Shown: positions 17,757-25,999 of the stretch, one piece after another | How the letters are laid out: the number at the start of each line of letters is the position of its first letter | Numbering within the stretch: position 1 is the first letter of the stretch | Assembly: GCA_039812375.1 (NCBI GenBank) | Contig: JBDIAO010000011.1 | Span: 1 to 55,249, forward strand | DNA: 55,249 bases | DNA from: JAGOME01 sp039812375 | GTDB taxonomy: Bacteria > Actinomycetota > Actinomycetes > Actinomycetales > Dermatophilaceae | Direction: 5' to 3' | Translations under genes and position numbers: made by a program | The notes under the pieces: generated by a model | Told to the model about the DNA's origin: nothing | Seen by the model: the letters and a program-made list of their open reading frames with translations, nothing else | Databases searched by the model: none

Positions 17757-18256
17757 GACGAGGCCATCGGGTCGGCGATGTCGGCGACCTGCGCGCCCAA
17801 GGCGGCGATGATCGCGTCGGCATCCACCGTCACCGCGACCCCGTGCCCGCCGGCGCCCATCGAGATGACTCGGCCGACGACGTCGGCGTCGGCGATGACC
17901 GGCCACGGGTGGCTTGCCCCGAAAGGCGTGATGGTGCCGCGCTCGTAGCCGGTGACCGAGCGCGCCTCCTCCGCCCCCGGCATGGACAGCCGGCTCACCG
18001 CGAGCAGGGCGCGCAGCTTCGGCCAGGAGAACTCCCGGTCGCCGGGGACGAGGACGAACAGGTAGTCGTCCTCTCCCCGGCGCACGACGAGGGTCTTGAC
18101 GATGTCGCGTGGCTCGACCCCGCGCAGGGCGGCCGCCTCGGCGAGTGAGGCGACTCGCCCGTGCCGGGTCGTCGTGAAGGCGATCCCGGATGCCGTCAGG
18201 GCCGCCGTGGCGCGCCGCTCACCCTCGGCCGGGGTGGGAGTCGAAGAGTCGGGCAT
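17753..18256 (-). CDS. YbaK/EbsC-family aminoacyl-tRNA deacylase
   Basis: A protein of 167 residues starting MPDSSTPTPAEGERRATAAL. Family features are HGRVASLAEAAALRGVEPRDIVKTLVVR with the conserved Lys of the substrate loop, LVPGDREFSWPKLRALL, and GYERGTITPFGASHPWPV with the GxxxPFG motif. YbaK and ProX-type proteins hydrolyse mischarged tRNAs such as Cys-tRNA(Pro). It overlaps the amidohydrolase start by four bases and lies 42 bases downstream of the Dcu carrier, so the four minus-strand genes may share one transcript. Confidence 0.92.
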   Translation of the reverse strand: MPDSSTPTPAEGERRATAALTASGIAFTTTRHGRVASLAEAAALRGVEPRDIVKTLVVRRGEDDYLFVLVPGDREFSWPKLRALLAVSRLSMPGAEEARSVTGYERGTITPFGASHPWPVIADADVVGRVISMGAGGHGVAVTVDADAIIAALGAQVADIADPMASS

Positions 18257-18298
18257 GTCCTCGATGCTGGCACACCCGATGCCTCCCGTTCGCCAGGG

Positions 18299-19609
18299 TC
18301 ACCCCAGGATCATGGGGGCCAGCCCGAAGCCCAGAACGACGGCCACTGCCACTGAGACCACGCCCGGTAACAGGAAGGGATGGTTGAAGACATACTTGCC
18401 GATCCGGGTCGTCCCAGTGCTATCCATCTCTACCGCGGCGACAGTCGTCGGGTAGGTCGGCAGCAGGTAGAGGCCCGTGACGGCGGGGAAGGAGGCGAGC
18501 ATCGTCGATGCCGCCACGCCCATGCCCTGGGCGACCGGCATCAGCGTGATCGTCGTCGCACCCTGGCTGTAGAGCAGCGCTGAGGCGAAGAAGAGCACGA
18601 CCGCGAGCAGCCATGGGTACTGGCTGATGACGTCGCCACCGACCGTTTTGATCTCGTCGATGTGCGCCTCGACGAAGGTGTTGCCCAGCCAGGCGACGCC
18701 GAGGATACAGATCGCCGCACTGGTCCCGCCTTTGTATGTCGACTGGCTCGTGATCGTCCCGATAGACACCTTGCAGGTGAGCACGATGATCATGCCGGCG
18801 GCGAACATGAAGGTCATGATCGCCGGGCTCCGGCCGAGGGTGGGGTCCTCGATGAGGCCGACCTTGGGTGAGGTCAGCGTCGAGTAGAGGATGACGATGA
18901 GCAGCGCGACCGCGAAGATCGCCACGGAGCGCTTGGCATGCGGTGCGATCTCCTTGACGCCCACGTCGCGGGTCTTGACCAGTCCCTTGGCGAGCCGGTC
19001 CTGGTAGACCGGGTCGTCCTTGAGCTCGACCCCCATCCGGGAGGCGACCAGGGCGCCGACCATGACACCGACGAAGGTCGTCGGCAGGCTGACCGCGAGC
19101 ACTTGGAGGTAGTCGACCTGAGCCTTCTCGACGATCGAGGTCATCGCGACCACCGCGGCCGAGATCGGTGAGGCGACGATCGCGACCTGGGAGGCGACCA
19201 CCGAGATGGACAGCGGCCTCGAGGGCCGCACCCCCGACTCCTTGGCGACCTCGGCGATGACCGGCAAAGAGGAGTAGGCGACGTGTCCGGTGCCGGAGAA
19301 GGCGGTCATGAAGTAGGTCACCATGGGAGCGAGGAAGGTAATCCGCTTCGGGTTCTTGCGCAGCAGCTTCTCGGTGACCGCGACGAGCCAGTCCAGGCCG
19401 CCCGCGGACTCCATCGCCGCGATGCAGACGATGACACACAAGATGATGCCGAGCACGTCCCAGGGGATGCCCTTGACCGGGTCGACCGGCAGACCGAGCA
19501 GGGCGAGCACGATGACCCCGGCCCCACCGGCATACCCGATCCCGATCCCGCCCATCCGGGCACCGATGAGGATGAAGAGCAGGACGACGGCGAACTCGAC
19601 GAAGATCAC
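18299..19609 (-). CDS. anaerobic C4-dicarboxylate transporter, DcuA/DcuB family
   Basis: A protein of 436 residues with about 10-12 membrane segments. Typical Dcu blocks are ILIGARMGGIGIGYAGG, NPKRITFLAPMVTYFMTAFSGTGHVAYSSLPVI, RPSRPLSISVVASQVAI, SPISAAVVAM and QSTYKGGTSAAICILGVAWLG. The family exchanges fumarate, aspartate, malate and succinate under anaerobic conditions. Start GTG at 19609 overlaps the aspA stop by four bases (GTGA), so the carrier is translated behind aspartase. Together they would import aspartate, release fumarate by AspA, and export fumarate or succinate. Confidence 0.94.
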   Translation of the reverse strand: MIFVEFAVVLLFILIGARMGGIGIGYAGGAGVIVLALLGLPVDPVKGIPWDVLGIILCVIVCIAAMESAGGLDWLVAVTEKLLRKNPKRITFLAPMVTYFMTAFSGTGHVAYSSLPVIAEVAKESGVRPSRPLSISVVASQVAIVASPISAAVVAMTSIVEKAQVDYLQVLAVSLPTTFVGVMVGALVASRMGVELKDDPVYQDRLAKGLVKTRDVGVKEIAPHAKRSVAIFAVALLIVILYSTLTSPKVGLIEDPTLGRSPAIMTFMFAAGMIIVLTCKVSIGTITSQSTYKGGTSAAICILGVAWLGNTFVEAHIDEIKTVGGDVISQYPWLLAVVLFFASALLYSQGATTITLMPVAQGMGVAASTMLASFPAVTGLYLLPTYPTTVAAVEMDSTGTTRIGKYVFNHPFLLPGVVSVAVAVVLGFGLAPMILG

Positions 19610-21069
19610 GGCTCGACCGGCTTTGCGGGTTGCTCGGGCAGGCCACGCTCGTCGGCCCCGTAGATCCGGCCGGTGTAGCTCGGGTGCAGGAAGTTCTCCG
19701 GGGTGAGGATGGCGTCGACTTCCTCGGCGCTCAGGTAGCCCTTCTCGAGGACGACCGCGCGCACGGACTTGCCGCTGGCCGCGCACTCGCGGCCGACGAT
19801 GTCCCCCTTGTGGTGGCCGATGACCTCGTTGAGGTAGGTGACGATGCCGATCGAGTTGAGCACGTAGTCACGGCACACCTCCTCGTTGGCGGTGATCCCG
19901 CTGACGCACAGGGTGCGCAGCGTGTCGCAGGCGTTGGTGATGAGCTGGATCGACTCGAACATGCACTGCGCGAGAACCGGTTCCATGACGTTGAGCTGGA
20001 GTTGGCCGGCCATCGCCGCGTGGGTGATCGCCACGTCGTTGCCGATGACCTTGAAGCACACCTGGTTGACGACCTCGGGGATGACCGGGTTGACCTTGGC
20101 CGGCATGATCGAGGAGCCGGCTTGCATCTGCGGCAGGTTGATCTCACCGAGCCCGGCTCGCGGACCGGAGGAGAGCAGCCGCAGGTCGTCGCAGATCTTC
20201 GACAGTTTGGCCGCCAGGCGTTTCACCGCGGAGTGCACCGCGATGTAGGCGCCGTTGTCGTAGGTGGCCTCGACGAGGTTGGCGGCGGGCACGATCGCCA
20301 GCCCGGTCACCTCGGCAAGTCGCCGAGCGACGACTTCTGGGTAGCCCTCGGGGGCGTTGAGGCCGGTGCCGATCGCGGTCGCGCCGAGGTTGACCTCGAG
20401 CAGCAGCCGGCTGGCCGACTGGAGCCGGGTGACCTCCTCGGCGATGTTGACCGAGTAGCCGTCGAACTCCTGACCCAGCGACATCGGCACCGCGTCCTGC
20501 AGTTGGGTGCGGCCCATCTTGAGAACGCCGGCGAACTCCGTGCCCTTCTCGGCGAAGGATCGGGACAGAGCCGATACCGCCTCGCAGAGCCGCTCGACGA
20601 TGAGGTGGACCGCGACCCGGAAGCCGGTCGGGTAGGCGTCGTTGGTCGACTGCGACTTGTTGACGTGGTCGTTGGGGTTGATCACGTCGTAGCGGCCCTT
20701 GGCGAAGCCGGCCAGCTCCAGGGCGAGATTGGCGACGACCTCGTTGGTGTTCATGTTCGTCGAGGTGCCCGCGCCGCCCTGGAAGGCATCCACGGGGAAC
20801 TGGTCGAGGCAGCGGCCGGCGACGAGCACCTCGTCGCAGGCGGCGACGATGGCATCGGCGATGTCGCCCTCGATGACCTGGAGCTCGCGGTTGGCCAGGG
20901 CCGAGGCCTTCTTGACCATGACCATGCCCCGGACGAACTCGGGCACGCCCGAGACCGATCGACCGGAGATGGCGAAGTTCTCCACGGCCCGCAGGGTGTG
21001 GATGCCGTAGTACGCGTCGGCGGGTACCTCACGTGCGCCCAACAGGTCTTCTTCGGTGCGGGTGTCCAC
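19606..21069 (-). CDS. aspA: aspartate ammonia-lyase (aspartase)
   Basis: A protein of 487 residues, a normal aspartase length, converting aspartate to fumarate and ammonia. The flexible loop with the fumarase/aspartase signature is GSSIMPAKVNPVIPEV (about 330), containing the catalytic Ser. Other blocks are GGAGTSTNMNTNEVVAN, NPNDHVNKSQSTNDAYPT, KMGRTQLQDAVPMSLGQEF and GTGLNAPEGY. The QDAVPMSLGQEF and NVMEPV blocks suit aspartase rather than fumarase. GTG start at 21069 follows GGAGGG with eight-base spacing. It heads a minus-strand unit with the Dcu carrier and shares its 206-base upstream gap with the divergent hut M20 gene. Confidence 0.95.
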   Translation of the reverse strand: MDTRTEEDLLGAREVPADAYYGIHTLRAVENFAISGRSVSGVPEFVRGMVMVKKASALANRELQVIEGDIADAIVAACDEVLVAGRCLDQFPVDAFQGGAGTSTNMNTNEVVANLALELAGFAKGRYDVINPNDHVNKSQSTNDAYPTGFRVAVHLIVERLCEAVSALSRSFAEKGTEFAGVLKMGRTQLQDAVPMSLGQEFDGYSVNIAEEVTRLQSASRLLLEVNLGATAIGTGLNAPEGYPEVVARRLAEVTGLAIVPAANLVEATYDNGAYIAVHSAVKRLAAKLSKICDDLRLLSSGPRAGLGEINLPQMQAGSSIMPAKVNPVIPEVVNQVCFKVIGNDVAITHAAMAGQLQLNVMEPVLAQCMFESIQLITNACDTLRTLCVSGITANEEVCRDYVLNSIGIVTYLNEVIGHHKGDIVGRECAASGKSVRAVVLEKGYLSAEEVDAILTPENFLHPSYTGRIYGADERGLPEQPAKPVEP

Positions 21070-21203
21070 AGCTGTTTCCCTCCAGGAGGTGGTGGCTGGT
21101 TGTGACCACGGTGATGGGTCACCCGGATTCTGGCGGAAAGTACCCCTGCGGCGCATTACTTACCCGATGCGGTCACCGTGTCGGGGCTGCCCGGACAGCT
21201 CGT

Positions 21204-21219
21204 GTCTGGCATGCCAGAC
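21204..21219. promoter_or_regulatory. candidate hut operator 2: 16-bp perfect palindrome
   Basis: GTCTGGCATGCCAGAC is a perfect palindrome lying 56 bases before the M20 gene start at 21276. With the following GG it agrees with 16 of 18 bases of the element in the iclR-hutH gap at 13214-13231. It lies on the hut side of the shared gap with aspA. Confidence 0.6.
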
Positions 21220-21275
21220 GGCAACCCGGCGGGTCGGGCTGCCACCAGTTCGGCAGTCGGTGTGGAATGGGGCGT

Positions 21276-22526
21276 ATGCCGCTGCCTCCAGTCAGTGAAC
21301 CGGTCCGGACCGAGTTCCGTCGCCTCTGGGCCGACCTCGCCCCCATCGGACGTGACCCCGCCTCCGGTGGCTACCGCCGGTTCGCCTGGACATCCGCGGA
21401 CCTCACCTTGCGTGAGTGGTTCGCCGCTGAGGCCCGCAGGCGCGGCCTGGACCTGACGACCGACCGTTTCGGCAACCAGTGGGCCTGGTGGGGTGACCCA
21501 GACGCCGCTCTGGCCGCGGGCGTGCGCAGCATCGTCACCGGGTCGCACCTGGACTCGGTTCCCGACGGCGGCGCATTCGACGGCCCGCTCGGTGTCGCCT
21601 CGGCATTCGCCGCGCTCGACTCCTTGCGGGAGAACGGGTTCACCCCAACCCGCCCGATCGCCGTCACCAACTTCCTCGACGAGGAAGGCGCACGGTTCGG
21701 GGTGGCCTGCATGGGCTCGCGGGTGCTCACCGGAGCCATCTCCCCTGAGCGTGCCCTGTCACTGACTGATGCCGAGGGAACCTCGATGGCCGAGGCGATG
21801 CGGGCCGCTGGGCACGACCCTGAGGCTGTCGGCGCAGACCCACAGACCCTGGCCCGGATTGGTGCGTACGTCGAGTTGCACATCGAGCAGGGCCGCGGCC
21901 TGGTCGACCTCGGCCGCCCCGTGGCCGTCGGCTCGGCGGTGTGGCCGCACGGGCGCTGGCGGATCGACATCCCCGGAGAGGCGAACCATGCCGGGACCAC
22001 CCGGCTCGAGGACCGCCGGGACGCGATGCTCGGCCTGGCCGCCCTGGTCCTCGCCGCCCGCCGCGCCGCACAGCATCATCAGGGCGTCGCCACCGTGGGC
22101 AAGGTCCACGTCGTGCCCGGAGGGGTCAATGCGATCCCCTCGTTGTCCACCGGATGGCTCGATGCCCGCGCCGAGCACGAGGCGGCGGTACGCGCCATCG
22201 TCACCGAGGTCGCCGGCGTCATGGACGACTTCGACGCGACCCTGACCGAGGAGTCCTGGACACCGAACACCCCCTTCGACGGGCCTCTCGTCGCTGCGCT
22301 CGCCGATCGGCTCGGCGGCATCCCGGTCCTGTCCACCGGCGCAGGCCATGATGCCGGGATCCTCGCCAACGCCGGACACCGCACCGCGATGCTCTTCGTG
22401 CGCAACCCGACCGGGATCTCCCACTCACCGGCGGAGTTCGCCGAGGAGGAGGACTGCATCCGCGGAGTCGGCGCCCTCGCTGCCTGCCTGGCGACCTTGT
22501 CGGCTCACCCGGTGAGCAGCTCGTGA
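21276..22526 (+). CDS. M20-family amidohydrolase of the hut unit (allantoate amidohydrolase-like; probable N-formylglutamate deformylase)
   Basis: A protein of 416 residues, related to allantoate amidohydrolase and N-carbamoyl-amino-acid hydrolases (M20 di-zinc enzymes). Metal residues are visible in GSHLDSVPDGGAFDG, NFLDEEGARFG, VELHIEQG, and GEANHAGTT, with GAGHDAG near the C-terminus. It is translationally coupled to hutF (GTGA overlap) and then hutI. In the hutF route, formimidoylglutamate is deiminated to N-formylglutamate, which needs a deformylase. No HutG of the usual kind is in the cluster, so I infer this protein does that step, as proposed for other actinobacteria. The ATG at 21267 is an alternative start. 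Confidence 0.85.
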   Translation: MPLPPVSEPVRTEFRRLWADLAPIGRDPASGGYRRFAWTSADLTLREWFAAEARRRGLDLTTDRFGNQWAWWGDPDAALAAGVRSIVTGSHLDSVPDGGAFDGPLGVASAFAALDSLRENGFTPTRPIAVTNFLDEEGARFGVACMGSRVLTGAISPERALSLTDAEGTSMAEAMRAAGHDPEAVGADPQTLARIGAYVELHIEQGRGLVDLGRPVAVGSAVWPHGRWRIDIPGEANHAGTTRLEDRRDAMLGLAALVLAARRAAQHHQGVATVGKVHVVPGGVNAIPSLSTGWLDARAEHEAAVRAIVTEVAGVMDDFDATLTEESWTPNTPFDGPLVAALADRLGGIPVLSTGAGHDAGILANAGHRTAMLFVRNPTGISHSPAEFAEEEDCIRGVGALAACLATLSAHPVSSS

Positions 22527-23851
22527 CGGCATACTGGTGCGCTGCCGCTCAGCTCCGTGACGGGGTCGCCCGGCGGGTCCGGCTCGTCACCGCCGAGGAG
22601 AAGCTGGCCACCGTCACTGCTGATACCGACCCGCTCCCCGGGGACGTCACCTTGCCCGGCCTGGTCATGCCCGGGGTCGCCAACGGACACAGCCACCTCT
22701 TCCACCGGGGTCTGCGCGCCCGCACCCACGGCGGTGGCGGCACCTTCTGGACATGGCGGGAGGAGATGTATGCCGTTGCCGCCCGCCTCGACCCGGACCG
22801 CTACCACCTGCTCGCCCGGGCTACCCTGCTCGAGATGCTGCACGCCGGCTGGACCGCGGTCGGGGAGTTCCACTATCTCCATCACGCGCCTTCCGGGCGG
22901 CGCTACGCCGACCCGAACGCCATGGGGGAGGCGATCATCGCCGCCGCCGGGGAGGTCGGCATCCGGCTCACCCTGCTCGACACCTGCTACCTGCGCGGCG
23001 GGCTGACCGCCGATGGCTACCTCGAGCCGGACCCGGTGCAGCAGCGCTACAGCGACGGTGACGTCGACACCTGGGCGCAGCGCGTCGGCGATCTGCCGGA
23101 ACGGCCGCTGACCCGGATTGGCGCCGCGGCGCACTCGGTGCGGGCGCTGACCCGCTCCGAGTTGGCGGCCTTCGCGCAGGCCGTCGGGGACCGCCCGGTG
23201 CACGCCCACGTCAGCGAGCAACCCGCCGAGAATGCCGCCTGTCTGGCCGCCCACGGGCTCACCCCCACTGCGCTGCTCGACGAGGCGGGCCTGCTCGGGG
23301 ACCACTTCACCTCGGTGCACGCGACCCACCTGGTCGATGACGACATCGAGCGTTATGCCCGCTCCGGGTCCTTCGTGTGCTTCTGCCCGAGCACCGAGGC
23401 GGACCTCGCCGACGGGATCGGCCCGGCCAGGGTGTTGCACGAGCGCGGCATACCACTGACGGTCGGTTCGGACCAGAACGCGATCATCGACCCGTTCGTC
23501 GAACTGCGCGGCCTGGAGCTGCACGAGCGGCTAGCCAGCGGGCAGCGCGGCCGGTTCACCCCGCAGGAACTGCGCACGGTCGCCGGCCCGGCGGGCTACG
23601 CCTCCCTTGGATGGCCCGGCGGGGGAGCGATTAAGGCCGGCGCCCTGGCTGACTTCATCGCGGTGCGCACCGACTCGGCCCGTACTGCCGGCGCCGTGCC
23701 CGGGCAGATACTCTTCGCCGCCGGCGCCCCGGACATCACTGACGTCGTCGTCGGCGGCCAGCACGTGATCCGTAGCGGCGAGCACGCCCTCGGCCCGGTC
23801 GGCCCACTGCTCACCGAGGCACTGAACACCTTGCGGGAGGACCTGCCATGA
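22523..23851 (+). CDS. hutF: formimidoylglutamate deiminase
   Basis: A protein of 442 residues, amidohydrolase superfamily. VANGHSHLFHRGLRARTH carries the HxH zinc pair, FHYLHHAPSGRRYADPNAMG is a HutF-specific block, and VHAHVSEQPAENAACLAAHG and VGSDQNAIIDPFVELRGLELHERL give the later His and Asp. It hydrolyses N-formimidoyl-L-glutamate to N-formyl-L-glutamate and ammonia. Start GTG overlaps the upstream stop (GTGA) and its own stop overlaps hutI (ATGA), so the three genes are one coupled unit. Confidence 0.95.
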   Translation: MTAYWCAAAQLRDGVARRVRLVTAEEKLATVTADTDPLPGDVTLPGLVMPGVANGHSHLFHRGLRARTHGGGGTFWTWREEMYAVAARLDPDRYHLLARATLLEMLHAGWTAVGEFHYLHHAPSGRRYADPNAMGEAIIAAAGEVGIRLTLLDTCYLRGGLTADGYLEPDPVQQRYSDGDVDTWAQRVGDLPERPLTRIGAAAHSVRALTRSELAAFAQAVGDRPVHAHVSEQPAENAACLAAHGLTPTALLDEAGLLGDHFTSVHATHLVDDDIERYARSGSFVCFCPSTEADLADGIGPARVLHERGIPLTVGSDQNAIIDPFVELRGLELHERLASGQRGRFTPQELRTVAGPAGYASLGWPGGGAIKAGALADFIAVRTDSARTAGAVPGQILFAAGAPDITDVVVGGQHVIRSGEHALGPVGPLLTEALNTLREDLP

Positions 23852-25059
23852 CCGCCACCCTCGTCACCGGCATCAACGAGCTCGTCACCTGTGACGGCAC
23901 CGGAGAGGCCGGACTGGGCCTGCGCGCCGATGCCGCGCTCGTCGCCGAGCACGGTGTCATCGCCTGGGTTGGGGATGCCGCAAGCGCCCCGGCCGCCGAC
24001 CGCCGAGTCGACGTGGGCGGGCGTGCCGTCCTGCCCGGGTTCGTCGACTCGCACAGCCACCTCGTCTTCGCCGGGGACCGGGCCGGCGAATTCACCGCCC
24101 GGATGACCGGCGTCCCCTACGACGGGGGCGGGATCGGCGTCTCGATGGCCGCCACCCGGGCCGCGACCGACGAGGAACTCACCACCCTGGTCGCCAGCCG
24201 AGTCGCCGAGATGCGTGACCAGGGCACGACGACAGTGGAGATCAAGGGCGGTTATGGCCTGACCGTTGCCGACGAGGCGCGGGCGCTGCGGATCGCGAGT
24301 CAGTTCACCACCGAGACGACCTTCCTCGGCGCGCACGTCGTTCCTCCGGAGGCCCGGGCGGATCGGGCGGCATACGTCGAACTCGTCACCGGGGAGATGC
24401 TCGCCGCCTGCGCACCGCACGCCCGGTGGGGGGATGTGTTTTGTGAACCGCACAGCCCGTACGCCTTCGACGAGGCGGAGTCGCGCGCGGTGCTCCTGGC
24501 CGCCCGGGCCGCCGGGCTGCAGCTGCGGGTGCACGGCAACCAGCTCGGCCCGGGACCGGGGGTGCAGCTCGCCGTCGAGCTCGAAGCAGCCAGCGTGGAC
24601 CATTGCACTTATCTCTCCCACGCCGACGTCGACGCACTCGTCGGCGCCGCCGACACCACGGTCGCCACCTTGCTGCCGGGGGTGGAGTTCTCCACTCGCT
24701 CGCCCTATCCGGACGGGCGGGCCCTGATCGATGCCGGGGTGTCCGTGGCGTTGGCCACCGACTGCAACCCGGGTACCTGCTACTCCTCCTCGATGCCCTT
24801 CGTCATCGCCCTGGCGGTGCGGGAGATGGGGATGACCCCCGCGGAGGCGCTTGCTGCGGCGACCCTGGGGTCGGCAAAGGCGTTGCGGCGCACCGATATC
24901 GGACGCCTAACCGTCGGTGCCCGGGCTGACCTGTGCTTGCTCGAGGCGCCCAGCCACGAGCACCTGTCCTACCGTGCCGGGGTGCCCATCGCCCGAACGC
25001 TCGAGTCAGCAGCCGGGGATGGCTTCGAGATGCCAACCAGCGGCGCGCAGCTGAGGTAG
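23848..25059 (+). CDS. hutI: imidazolonepropionase
   Basis: A protein of 403 residues that opens the imidazolone ring to formimidoylglutamate. GFVDSHSHLVFAGDRAGEF has the HxH metal pair and the typical Arg. GTTTVEIKGGYGL, HGNQLGPGPGVQLAVEL, DHCTYLS and ATDCNPGTCYSSSM are HutI signatures, the last carrying the metal-binding Asp. ATG overlaps the hutF stop. Its last 54 bases overlap the 3' end of the convergent polysaccharide deacetylase gene. It is the third enzyme of the pathway and the last gene of this hut unit. Confidence 0.96.
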   Translation: MTATLVTGINELVTCDGTGEAGLGLRADAALVAEHGVIAWVGDAASAPAADRRVDVGGRAVLPGFVDSHSHLVFAGDRAGEFTARMTGVPYDGGGIGVSMAATRAATDEELTTLVASRVAEMRDQGTTTVEIKGGYGLTVADEARALRIASQFTTETTFLGAHVVPPEARADRAAYVELVTGEMLAACAPHARWGDVFCEPHSPYAFDEAESRAVLLAARAAGLQLRVHGNQLGPGPGVQLAVELEAASVDHCTYLSHADVDALVGAADTTVATLLPGVEFSTRSPYPDGRALIDAGVSVALATDCNPGTCYSSSMPFVIALAVREMGMTPAEALAAATLGSAKALRRTDIGRLTVGARADLCLLEAPSHEHLSYRAGVPIARTLESAAGDGFEMPTSGAQLR

Positions 25060-25893
25060 CAGCGTCCGTAGGGCCTGAACGGTCTGCGAGCGGTCCCCGC
25101 CACCGTCGTGGAAGAGGACGACGGCGCCATCCCGCGCGCCGCTGCGTACCCGCTGGGCGATCGACGCCGCCCCCGGGCGGCTCCAGTCCCGGGTGTCGAT
25201 ATCCCAGAGCTGGACCCGTTGGCCCAGACCGGTGATGATCTGGGTCACGGCGGTGTTGACGGCGCCGTAGGGCGGGCGGGTGCAGGAGGCTCCACCCAGG
25301 ATCTGCGCTGTCCGGGCCACCTCATTTCGCGCGGCCTCGGTGGAGAGCTTGGTCAAGTCGGCGTGGGTCATCGTGTGATCGGCGACGCCGTGGCCACCGG
25401 CGCGCACCTCGGCGACGAGGTCGGGGTGGGTTGCCGCGCTCCGGCCGATCATAAAGAACGTCGCGTGGGCGCCGTTGTCGGCGAGGAGCTGCAGGACCGT
25501 GGGGGTGAACTTCGGGTCCGGTCCGTCGTCGAAGCTCAGATAGAGGGTGTGGCCTTCGCCGGGCGGGATGGCCGGCGAAGGATCAGGGACTGGTGACTGC
25601 GGCGGGATACCCGGGGACTGTTCGCTCGAGGCTGGTAGGGACTTCGCCGGTGCCGGTGGGGACTTCTCGGGAGCCGGCGGAGGCGACGTGGGGGCGGGAG
25701 ACGGCGACCGCTCAGGGGTGGACACCGAGGGCTTCGGCGAGGCTGGGGTCGCGACCGGCGAAGGGGTAGACACCGTGTGGGCGGCGGCTGCGGCCGCCTG
25801 CTTGGCGTCCGGGGGGCCGGCGAGCGTTTGCGTTGCGGCGGCCAAGACTGCGGCCACGACGACGGCGCTGCCGAAGAAACGCAGGCTTGACAC
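25006..25893 (-). CDS. secreted polysaccharide deacetylase (NodB domain, CE4)
   Basis: A protein of 295 residues. Residues 1-25 form a signal peptide (hydrophobic VVVAAVLAAATQTLAG). Residues 35-110 are a Pro/Ser/Ala-rich spacer that probably crosses the wall. The NodB domain follows at about 115-292: SFDDGPD with the Asp pair at 122-123, HTMTH with zinc ligands His173 and His177, RPPYGA and WDIDTRDW. These enzymes de-N-acetylate peptidoglycan or other GlcNAc polymers at the cell surface. The 3' end overlaps hutI tail-to-tail by 54 bases. Confidence 0.93.
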   Translation of the reverse strand: MSSLRFFGSAVVVAAVLAAATQTLAGPPDAKQAAAAAAHTVSTPSPVATPASPKPSVSTPERSPSPAPTSPPPAPEKSPPAPAKSLPASSEQSPGIPPQSPVPDPSPAIPPGEGHTLYLSFDDGPDPKFTPTVLQLLADNGAHATFFMIGRSAATHPDLVAEVRAGGHGVADHTMTHADLTKLSTEAARNEVARTAQILGGASCTRPPYGAVNTAVTQIITGLGQRVQLWDIDTRDWSRPGAASIAQRVRSGARDGAVVLFHDGGGDRSQTVQALRTLLPQLRAAGWHLEAIPGC

Positions 25894-25999
25894 TGGTGCA
25901 TCCCCCAGAGACCGGAAACATGGTGGACCCTGGCCACACTAGAACCTCAACGGCGCGATACTGGTGAGGCTTAAGTGGCTGGCGTGTCGAAATGACCGA

